Shown in pieces: positions 52,608-58,685 of a stretch of 58,685 bases of DNA (within the stretch, counting starts at the first letter, position 1; every line of letters starts with the position of its first letter). Position numbers and translations under genes: made by a program. The notes below the pieces were generated by a model, which saw only the letters and a list, made by a program, of their open reading frames with translations, had not been told where the DNA came from and did no database searches. This DNA is from DATAAP01 sp041690495 (GTDB taxonomy: Bacteria; Pseudomonadota; Alphaproteobacteria; CACIAM-22H2). Location of the stretch: assembly GCA_041690495.1 (NCBI GenBank), contig JAWLHE010000016.1, positions 1 through 58,685 of the forward strand, given 5' to 3'.

Positions 52608-52997
52608 TCACGGCGGGTGCAATCCCACAGCCAGCGTTCCTTCGATCACCCGGTCTTCAGCGGTCTTTTCCACCCAGACCGAATAGCGGGCCCTGCACTC
52701 TGACTGCGCTTCGATTACGCCGCCGGCGGAGATCCAGTCCCACTCGCGCACTGGGCCGAGAAAACGGATGTCGAGCGAAAAGCGAGGATTCTCGAGCGGT
52801 TCGAACGAGAGATGCGCAGCCTGCCAGATCAGGTTCAGGGAAAAGGTCCCATGTGCGATCACGCCGCCGAACGCGGTATTCTTCGCATATGCGTGATCGA
52901 GATGGATCGGGTTGGGGTCGTTGGTCAGGGCTGCATAGCGGCGCATGTCCTCATACAGGACCTGTCGCCGGACCACCGTGAGGGCCTGTGGCCACAT
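52608..52997 (-). CDS. MaoC-type hot-dog hydratase, catalytic subunit
   Basis: A 129-residue single hot-dog protein. It keeps the (R)-hydratase motif YAALTNDPNPIHLD with the catalytic pair D27 and H32, then FGGVIAHGTFSLNL. Such proteins hydrate enoyl-CoA esters. It lies three bases after another, motif-less hot-dog gene. In steroid side-chain degradation a comparable MaoC pair (ChsH1 with the N-terminal domain of ChsH2) forms one heteromeric hydratase, and I infer the same here. Confidence 0.82.
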   Translation of the reverse strand: MWPQALTVVRRQVLYEDMRRYAALTNDPNPIHLDHAYAKNTAFGGVIAHGTFSLNLIWQAAHLSFEPLENPRFSLDIRFLGPVREWDWISAGGVIEAQSECRARYSVWVEKTAEDRVIEGTLAVGLHPP

Positions 52998-53000
52998 GGC

Positions 53001-53384
53001 TCACTCCGCCACGATCGATGTCATGACGGCATCGAAGATCGGAGAGCCGGTGGAGCCGGTCGCATTGAATTCCAGCCAGACAAAACGGCGTTCGCGCCGG
53101 ATCTCCTTTCGGGCACAGCGCACCGAGACGTCGATACGCTCGCCGAGCGGCGGCAGCGCGTGAACGACAAGGTGCTGCCCGGCATGGATGTTTCCTGGAG
53201 GGCGCGGCGTCACCACCGCGAAATACGCCCGCATCATCACGACGGATATGTAGCCGGCCGGGATCGCGGGGCCGACCGGTTCGTCGGGAAACATCTCCTG
53301 CCAGGCGCGTAGCGCATCCGCCGATAGCGTCTCGCGATGGACGCCATAGGTGGCGCCGGGCTCGAACCGGTCGAAGACGAACAT
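53001..53384 (-). CDS. MaoC-like hot-dog protein lacking the catalytic motif
   Basis: A 127-residue hot-dog protein. Where the active hydratase has D-x-N-P-x-H this one has a WQEMFPDEP stretch followed by PAGYISVVMMRAYFAV, so the Asp/His pair is missing. It is probably the structural half that pairs with the neighbour at 52608, as in heteromeric MaoC hydratases, and may shape the substrate pocket. It starts two bases after the DUF35 gene stop. Confidence 0.75.
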   Translation of the reverse strand: MFVFDRFEPGATYGVHRETLSADALRAWQEMFPDEPVGPAIPAGYISVVMMRAYFAVVTPRPPGNIHAGQHLVVHALPPLGERIDVSVRCARKEIRRERRFVWLEFNATGSTGSPIFDAVMTSIVAE

Positions 53385-53386
53385 CG

Positions 53387-53791
53387 CTATGTCTCCGGCT
53401 CGAACTGGGGAAGCGCGAGGTCGTCCGGGCCGCGCCGTTCAAGGCGCAGGCGGACCCTCTGGCCGATTCGTATCGGCTCCGTCGCTCCGAGGATGTTGCT
53501 CATGACGCGAACGCCCTCTTCGAGGTCGACCAGCGCAATTACGTATGGAACCCGTGCGCGGAGGGCGGGTAGGGGCGCGCGATGGACGGTCGTGTAGCTG
53601 TAGATCGTGCCGCGGCCGGTGGATGGCCGGGGTTCGAGGCGGCTCGACCAGCAGGTGCGGCAGATCTCTCTCGGATAGAACTGGGCGTGGCTGCAGTCGA
53701 GGCAGTGCTGAACGAGCAGCTGACCCTGACGCGCCGCGTCCCAATACCAATGGGAGTCGTCGCCGATGAGAGGCTGTGGCAGGTCCTCCAT
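53387..53791 (-). CDS. Zinc-ribbon OB-fold DUF35 protein
   Basis: A 134-residue protein. The N-terminal zinc ribbon has C30, C33, C44 and C47 (QHCLDC and EICRTC), preceded by a W-Y-W helix. The C-terminal OB fold has GTIYSYTTVHRAP and VIALVDLEEGVRVMSNI. DUF35 proteins bind thiolase-like partners; in ChsH2-Ltp2 the DUF35 domain is needed for retro-aldol activity. Here it is a separate gene between the thiolase-like and MaoC genes. The start at 53791 is one base from the upstream stop. Confidence 0.85.
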   Translation of the reverse strand: MEDLPQPLIGDDSHWYWDAARQGQLLVQHCLDCSHAQFYPREICRTCWSSRLEPRPSTGRGTIYSYTTVHRAPLPALRARVPYVIALVDLEEGVRVMSNILGATEPIRIGQRVRLRLERRGPDDLALPQFEPET

Positions 53792-53792
53792 G

Positions 53793-54944
53793 CTACGCCC
53801 TTCCCAGGACGAGCGAGCAATGAGCCGAGAGGACGCCGCCGCAGCCGTGCACGAATGCGGTGTCGCATTCGTGCACCTGTCGTTCGGCGCCCCTGCCGCG
53901 AAGCTGATCGACCGCCTCGACGATGTGGAACATCGCGCCGGCCGCTCCCGAGTGGCCGAACGACAGCAGGCCGCCATGCGTATTGCATGGCAAACGGCCG
54001 CCGACGCTCAGCTCGCCTTTGCGGGCCGCATTGCCGCCTTCGCCACGCTCGCAGAAGCCGATCGCTTCCAGTTCGACGATGAAGGTGATGGTAAAGGAGT
54101 CGTACAAGAGCGCGACATCGATGTCGCGGGCCGAAACGCCTGCCTGGCCCATCGCGGCGTCGGCCGAACGACGACAGCCGAACTCCGCGAGGGCCGGCGC
54201 GCAGACGATATGCTCGTGCGTATGGCCTTGACCAGCACCGAGAAGCGCGACGGGCCGGTGCGCGAGATCGCGGGCGCAGTCGCCGCTGCTGACGACGATT
54301 GCGCCGCCCCCGTCGGAGATCAGGCAGCAATCGAGCAGGTGCAGCGGCGTCGCGATAGGCCGGGACTGCAGCACGTCGTCGACCGTGATGGGGGTCCGCA
54401 TGTGTGCCTTCGGGTGGAGGGCCGCGTGCTTCCGGTGAGCGACCGCGACCGCCGCGAGCTGCTCGGGTGTGGTGCCGTACTCATGCATGTAGCGGTGCGC
54501 GACCAGCGCATAGGCTGCCGGAATGAAGAAGCCGTAGGGCCGTTCGAATTCCGGATGCCCGAAATCCGCCAGCGACGCCACGGCACTGTCGCGTTTCAGT
54601 CCGCTAAGCCGGTTCTCTCCCGTGACCACGAGGACGTGGCGGCAGGTGCCTGCCAGGACCAGTGCAGCGGCCTGCATTGCGAGGACGCAGGCCGTCGCTC
54701 CGCCGGCCTGGACGGCAGCGACAAAGCCGGGCCTGACGCCGAGATACTCCGCATACCACGAGCCCAGCATCGGGTGGGGCTGCGAGATCGAGTAGGCGCA
54801 CAGCAGGCCGTCGATGTCCCCGATCTCCAGCCCGGCGTCTCGGACGGCGCCGAGACCGGCCTCCACCAGGATCGACATCGTGCTGCGCCCCGGCAACGTG
54901 CCGACCTGCGTGGCGTAGGCCCCGGACACGATCGGCGCCTTCAT
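53793..54944 (-). CDS. Thiolase-like lipid-transfer/retro-aldolase family protein (Ltp2-like)
   Basis: A 383-residue thiolase-fold protein. Where true thiolases carry the nucleophilic Cys this one reads VQAGGATAC, with Gly82 at the equivalent place by eye alignment. YDSFTITFIVELEAIGF, NTHGGLLSFGHSGAAGA and HGCGG are kept. This is the pattern of the SCPx/Ltp2 group that works with DUF35 proteins, whose studied member cleaves a beta-hydroxyacyl-CoA side chain by retro-aldol reaction. It starts in an ATGA overlap with the CoA ligase gene. Confidence 0.85.
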   Translation of the reverse strand: MKAPIVSGAYATQVGTLPGRSTMSILVEAGLGAVRDAGLEIGDIDGLLCAYSISQPHPMLGSWYAEYLGVRPGFVAAVQAGGATACVLAMQAAALVLAGTCRHVLVVTGENRLSGLKRDSAVASLADFGHPEFERPYGFFIPAAYALVAHRYMHEYGTTPEQLAAVAVAHRKHAALHPKAHMRTPITVDDVLQSRPIATPLHLLDCCLISDGGGAIVVSSGDCARDLAHRPVALLGAGQGHTHEHIVCAPALAEFGCRRSADAAMGQAGVSARDIDVALLYDSFTITFIVELEAIGFCERGEGGNAARKGELSVGGRLPCNTHGGLLSFGHSGAAGAMFHIVEAVDQLRGRGAERQVHECDTAFVHGCGGVLSAHCSLVLGRA

Positions 54945-57091
54945 GAGCGCAGCGCCACCCGGACATCGGCGAGGGCGATGCCATGCTCGGTGACGATGAC
55001 CGGGTTCAGATCGACCTCGGCGATCTCCGGCACCCTGATCATGACGTCGCCCAGCTTGGTCACCAGCTCGCTCATCTTTACGAGGTCGAGAGGCGGCCGG
55101 CCCCGGAATCCGCGAAACAATGGGCCGAGCCTGGTCGCTGTCAGCATCTCCGCCACATCGCGATCGGCAACCGGCGCGAGCCGGAACGCAACGTCGCGAT
55201 CGAGTTCGACGCGTATCCCGCCTGACCCCGCCATCAGAATCGGGCCGAACTGGGCATCGCGCAGCGCGCCCACGGCAAACTCGGTCCCCTCGGGGATCAT
55301 GGCGGTGACCAGCACGGAGCGCAGGCGCACCTTCCCCTGTACGCGATCGACCAGGGCGCCGTAGGCGGCTGCTGCGTCAGCGGCCGCGACGTCCAGCATC
55401 ACGCCGCCGAGATCGGATCGGTGGACAGCGCCGGGGGCGATCGCCTTGATCGCGCACAGGCCGCCAAGCTCCTCCACGGCGCGGCGGCAGCCGTCAGGGC
55501 TATTCACTTCGCGCCATGGCGGTATGTCGAGCCCGCAGCGGCGAAGCAGCTCGCGCGCCTCCGGCTCGAGGAGGAGTGGGCGTGCCCCCGGAACCGCTTT
55601 CGCCAGCAGGTCGTCCAATACGACCGGTACCTCGAATCCGCTCTGCCGGTGCATCTCGGGCGGCACCCGTCCGGCGTAGCGTGCGGCGGTTCGCAGGCCG
55701 CTCAAAATGCGCGCAGGCACCTCCAGGCGCCGAAAGGTTGCCACACCGCCGTCGCGCAGGATGCGGAGCGCCTCGAAATCGCGGTCGCCATGCACGCTAT
55801 GCACGAACACCGGCTTGCCCGCGCTTCGCGCCACGTCCACGAGTGCCTTGGCCGCCGCGGTCTCCTTGGGGAGGATGCGCTCGCCGCCGATCAGATGGTA
55901 GCCGCCGAAATGCCCCACCATGACCGCTGTCGCCACGTTCGGATCGGCGAGGCCGATCTGCAGCGCCCGGCCGATGACCTCGGGATCGCCTTCCGCCTCG
56001 CCTGCAAAATCGATGGGGTTATGGCGCGAGCACCGCTCGGGAAGCATCCGGCCGAGGGCCGCCTGGGTTTCGGCGGTAAGGTCGGCAAGCGCGAGTCCGC
56101 AGGTGCCTATCGCGTCCGCGAACGTCGTCGCGTGGCCGCCGCCGTCGGTCAGGACAAGCACGCCGCCATCGCCCAGCCGCGGCTGCGTCGCCAGCGCACG
56201 GGCCAGGAGCCAGGCCTCCTCGACCGTTTCTGCCCGCACGATGCCGGCGGCATCCAACGCCGCGTCCACGACACGGTCCTCGCCCGCGAGCGCGCCTGTG
56301 TGCGACAGCGCGGCGCGACGCCCGGCCTCGCTGCGTCCCGGCTTGAGAAGGACCACGGGCTTGCGTACCGGCCTGGACCGGAGCTGCTGGACGAGGCGCC
56401 GGCCTTCGCCCTCGCGAAACCCCTCCGCGTAGCACAGGATGACGTGCGTCTCCGGGTCGTCGAGGAAGTATTCGACGAAGTCGGCGGTCCCGAGGTCGGT
56501 CGCATTCCCGATCGTGATGCTTCGGCTGAAGCCACCGCCATCCTGCTCGGCATGACGGGCGAAATCGATCGCCATGTTCCCGCTCTGGGAGATCAGGGCA
56601 ATCGAGCCGGGCAGGGTGCGCCACCCGCCGATATTGACCTTGCCGGACGCGCTGAAAAGACCGGCGCAGTTGGGGCCGACCAGCCGTGCCCCGCTGCCGC
56701 GCAACATGCGGACCATCTCGTGCTCGATCCGCTTGCCGGCTTCGCTGCTCTCCCCGAAACCGCCGCTGATCACCATGACGCCCTTGACGCCCAGCGCCGC
56801 GCAGTCCTCCACGATGGCCGGGACCAGATCCGCCGCGACCACCACCACGACGAAATCAGGGACTTCCGGCAGCTCCCGCAGCGACTTGTGGGCGCGGTGT
56901 CCGCGGACGTGACTGGCCCGCGGGTGAATTGGGTAGAGCCGACCGGGAAACCCGCCCTCGACCAGCGACTTCCATCGCCGGCCGCCCATCTTCTCTTCCG
57001 CTTCGGTCGCGCCCACGAAGGCGATGCTGCCCGGCTCGAAGATCGCGCGGAGCGGTCGGTCCTTCTGCAGTGCGGCGGGTTCAACGCCCAT
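54941..57091 (-). CDS. ADP-forming acyl-CoA ligase (acetate-CoA ligase family, fused subunits)
   Basis: A 716-residue NDP-forming acyl-CoA synthetase. In order it has a CoA-binding domain (IFEPGSIAFVGATEAEEKMGG), succinyl-CoA-ligase-like flavodoxin domains with LISQSGNMAIDF and SHTGALAGED, and a C-terminal ATP-grasp domain (about 490-716, including GLCAIKAIAPGAVHRSDLGGV). It makes or uses acyl-CoA with ATP/ADP and phosphate. The ATG at 57091 is preferred over a frame reaching 57154. It overlaps the crotonase gene by 11 bases. Most likely it activates the acid that enters this pathway. Confidence 0.9.
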   Translation of the reverse strand: MGVEPAALQKDRPLRAIFEPGSIAFVGATEAEEKMGGRRWKSLVEGGFPGRLYPIHPRASHVRGHRAHKSLRELPEVPDFVVVVVAADLVPAIVEDCAALGVKGVMVISGGFGESSEAGKRIEHEMVRMLRGSGARLVGPNCAGLFSASGKVNIGGWRTLPGSIALISQSGNMAIDFARHAEQDGGGFSRSITIGNATDLGTADFVEYFLDDPETHVILCYAEGFREGEGRRLVQQLRSRPVRKPVVLLKPGRSEAGRRAALSHTGALAGEDRVVDAALDAAGIVRAETVEEAWLLARALATQPRLGDGGVLVLTDGGGHATTFADAIGTCGLALADLTAETQAALGRMLPERCSRHNPIDFAGEAEGDPEVIGRALQIGLADPNVATAVMVGHFGGYHLIGGERILPKETAAAKALVDVARSAGKPVFVHSVHGDRDFEALRILRDGGVATFRRLEVPARILSGLRTAARYAGRVPPEMHRQSGFEVPVVLDDLLAKAVPGARPLLLEPEARELLRRCGLDIPPWREVNSPDGCRRAVEELGGLCAIKAIAPGAVHRSDLGGVMLDVAAADAAAAYGALVDRVQGKVRLRSVLVTAMIPEGTEFAVGALRDAQFGPILMAGSGGIRVELDRDVAFRLAPVADRDVAEMLTATRLGPLFRGFRGRPPLDLVKMSELVTKLGDVMIRVPEIAEVDLNPVIVTEHGIALADVRVALRS

Positions 57092-57875
57092 GGAAATCAG
57101 GCTTCCGTTTCTGGGCAAACGCGCGCGAACCCTCGCGGTGGTCGTCCGTCCCATAGAGCGACATCAGCGTCAGCGTCTCGAGTTCGAGCGCCGTCTCGAT
57201 TTCCCCCAATATCAGCCGGTTGAAGACGGACTTTCCGGCGCGTACGGAGAGCGGCGCGTTCTCCGTGATCTTCGCGCACATGGCTCGGGCTTCGGAAAGG
57301 AGCTCGTGCGGCGCGGTGACCGCGTCGACGAGCCCGATCTTGAGTGCGTCGAGAGCTTCGACATGGGCGGCCGAGAAGAACAGCCGCTTGGCCGCCGACA
57401 ATCCGATCAGCCGCGGCAGCAGCAGCGATGTCCCGCCGGTGATAAAGGAGCCGACCGCCGCTTCCGGGAATCCCATGCGCGCGCCCTCGGCTGCAATCCT
57501 GATATCGCAGGCCAGCGCGATCTCCAGCCCGCCCCCCAGGGCATAGCCGTTGATGGCCGCGATCGTCGGAACCGGCAGCCCGAGGATGAGCCGTGCCAGC
57601 CTCTGCTGATGACGTTCGATCCGCGCGCGGCTTTGCACAGCGGTTTCCCCGTGCCAGGCCGTTTCCTTGAGATCCGCCCCTACGCAGAAGGCGCGGCCTT
57701 CCCCCATCAGGATAACCGCGCGGACGGCATCATCGGTTCCGAGTTCGGTGAAGACGTCTACCAGATCGCGCCACAGCGCCGTGTTGCACGCATTCAGCGC
57801 ACGGGGCCTGTTCATGCGTATGACACAAAGATGCGGATCGCGGTCGATGATCAGTGTTTCGTAAGTGGTTCGCAT
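57081..57875 (-). CDS. Enoyl-CoA hydratase/isomerase (crotonase) family protein
   Basis: A 264-residue crotonase. The oxyanion-hole segments are GRAFCVGADL and ALGGGLEIALACD. Both catalytic glutamates of hydratases are present (E118 in GGGLE, E138 in FPEAAVG). It hydrates or isomerises an enoyl-CoA. It is the first gene of the minus-strand CoA operon and has a candidate GntR operator 16-35 bases upstream of its start. Confidence 0.9.
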   Translation of the reverse strand: MRTTYETLIIDRDPHLCVIRMNRPRALNACNTALWRDLVDVFTELGTDDAVRAVILMGEGRAFCVGADLKETAWHGETAVQSRARIERHQQRLARLILGLPVPTIAAINGYALGGGLEIALACDIRIAAEGARMGFPEAAVGSFITGGTSLLLPRLIGLSAAKRLFFSAAHVEALDALKIGLVDAVTAPHELLSEARAMCAKITENAPLSVRAGKSVFNRLILGEIETALELETLTLMSLYGTDDHREGSRAFAQKRKPDFHGR

Positions 57876-57890
57876 GGACAGACTTGAGGA

Positions 57891-57910
57891 ATACCGGTGG
57901 TATACTACGG
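57891..57910. promoter_or_regulatory. Candidate GntR/FCD operator upstream of the crotonase operon
   Basis: TGGTATACTA (57898-57907) has the form TNGTATACNA, as at 52561. It also overlaps an inverted repeat ATACC-GGT-GGTAT (57891-57903). Placement 16-35 bases before the first start of the operon suits repression. Confidence 0.55.
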
Positions 57911-58088
57911 CAGCGCAGGCAGCCTGACAATCCTGCGTTCGAAATCGGGGTCTCTAAGCTCTTCCTATGGCGCCGATTGACGCAATACTTGCAAGCGCCT
58001 CCAGCTAAGTCTCCGCATCCACCGATCAGCTAGATTGTCGGAGCTATAGGGGGCCTGATCGTGCAATTGCATCGATTGGAGGAAACTC

Positions 58089-58415
58089 ATGAGCAAAAGG
58101 CACGAACTTGTACACATCGAGAACAAGCCCACTCTAGAGCAGCTCTTGCAACTGATCCGGCGCGATCCGAAGATCACTTACAATAACCGCCGCCGCATGA
58201 TGAGCGCGGTGTCGGGCCTCGTAAAGCACGCGGGCGTCGATCCGCGAACCGCGCGTGCGACGTTCGGTGACTGCAGAGAGCCACTGAACGCGATAGAGCC
58301 GGCCGCCGCGCGCATCACCCGCGGTCACTACATCAATATCCGCACTTACTTGCGGATCGCCTTACCTCCAACTCCGTCGATATTCTGCCCTCGACCCTCT
58401 TCAGCACGGCACTGA
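58089..58415 (+). pseudogene. Integrase-like N-terminal fragment
   Basis: 108 residues from an ATG with GGAGG upstream. The segment LIRRDPKITYNNRRRMMSA, followed by VKHAGVDPRTARATFGD, LNAIEP and GHYINIRTYLRIAL, resembles the N-terminal SAM-like DNA-binding region of tyrosine recombinases common in alphaproteobacteria. The catalytic domain is absent and the last 25 residues (Pro/Ser/Arg) look out of frame, so it is probably a truncated integrase. A TGCAATTGCA palindrome stands 18 bases before the start. Confidence 0.5.
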
Positions 58416-58575
58416 CCTGCTCGACGAGGCTGCCAGCTTCTCCTAGGGAGAGCACATGCGGATCGGGATACTTGTCGCGCAGGGTTCTAAGCTCCCCATA
58501 GGTGCCGATGAGGTCGAAGACAAGCCAGGGCGGAAGGTAACCCAGCTTGTTGCCGATGGACTGAAACACCAGCAT
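58333..58575 (-). CDS. Hypothetical protein, probably 5'-truncated by an insertion
   Basis: 80 residues, MLVFQSIGNKLGYLPPWLV to SASKCGY, with a balanced amphipathic composition (EQVSAVLKRVEGRISTELEV). The frame is open back to the insertion-sequence edge at 58590, so the true start may be lost. Its end overlaps the integrase-like frame. I do not recognise it. Confidence 0.4.
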   Translation of the reverse strand: MLVFQSIGNKLGYLPPWLVFDLIGTYGELRTLRDKYPDPHVLSLGEAGSLVEQVSAVLKRVEGRISTELEVRRSASKCGY

Positions 58576-58586
58576 GTCATCAGCGT

Positions 58587-58685
58587 CTAGGTCGTGGACT
58601 CATAAGCGCGGGTCCATAGGCGTGTGGCCGCCAGGAGGACGGCGGCGAGATAGTTGCGGGCGAGCTTGTCGAAGCGGGTGGCGAC
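58587..58685 (-). mobile_element. IS5-family transposase, C-terminal end (cut by window edge)
   Basis: 33 codons read from the window edge: VATRFDKLARNYLAAVLLAA, then TRLWTRAYESTT and TAG. ATR(Y/F)DKLARN(Y/F)LAAV is the C-terminal signature of IS5-family DDE transposases. The stop lies within CTAG (58587-58590), and the element end appears to start at GGTCGTGGACTC from about 58590. The rest of the element lies beyond the window. Confidence 0.85.

Noticed and set aside
1..58685. tRNA, rRNA or CRISPR arrays
   Set aside because: No cloverleaf-like block with a GTTC-R-A arm, no rRNA core sequence and no regularly spaced repeats were seen on either strand.

Overview
The window is GC-rich, densely packed DNA that looks like a chromosomal segment of an alphaproteobacterium. 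The reasons are an MmcB-type DNA-repair protein, GntR/FCD-regulated TRAP, TTT and TAXI uptake genes, frequent GTG/TTG starts and 4-base ATGA gene overlaps. Genus cannot be fixed from the sequence alone.

Region 1 (1-16.7 kb) makes cell-surface polysaccharide or LPS. A minus-strand run (10067 down to 384) holds two paralogous methyltransferases, four GT4 glycosyltransferases, an AsnB-type amidotransferase and a Wzx-like flippase, and it meets the end of a UDP-glucuronate decarboxylase-like gene. A divergent plus-strand run (10235-16467) holds a GT4, a WaaE-like GT2, a zinc-ribbon methyltransferase, another GT4, then gmhA and hldE for ADP-heptose. Region 2 (16.7-22 kb) is mixed: a small secreted protein, mmcB, a class II aldolase-like gene, msrB, and a secreted Cache protein next to a chemotaxis receptor.

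Region 3 (22-43.4 kb) is a row of regulated uptake modules. They are GntR + TRAP DctPQM + PhyH dioxygenase; LacI + a second TRAP DctPQM; and GntR/UTRA + TctC-A-B + an enolase-superfamily enzyme. Between them lie greB, a 49-residue secreted peptide, an MFS/SDR pair, arsC and a CPA1 antiporter with a cyclic-nucleotide domain. A decayed partial copy of the enolase-superfamily gene sits at 44.2 kb.

Region 4 (44.5-57.9 kb) is all minus strand. One operon joins a TauD-like and a PhyH dioxygenase to a Pot-type ABC importer. Next to it is a CoA-ester pathway: crotonase, ADP-forming acyl-CoA ligase, a Cys-less thiolase-like protein, a DUF35 protein and two hot-dog hydratase subunits, followed by a TAXI solute-binding protein and a GntR/FCD regulator. 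The thiolase-like/DUF35/MaoC set resembles the ChsH1-ChsH2-Ltp2 hydratase/retro-aldolase of steroid side-chain breakdown, here with DUF35 as a separate gene. Two identical-pattern candidate operators (TNGTATACNA) sit in front of its two transcription units. The window ends in mobile-element debris: an integrase-like N-terminal fragment, a truncated ORF and the end of an IS5-family transposase.
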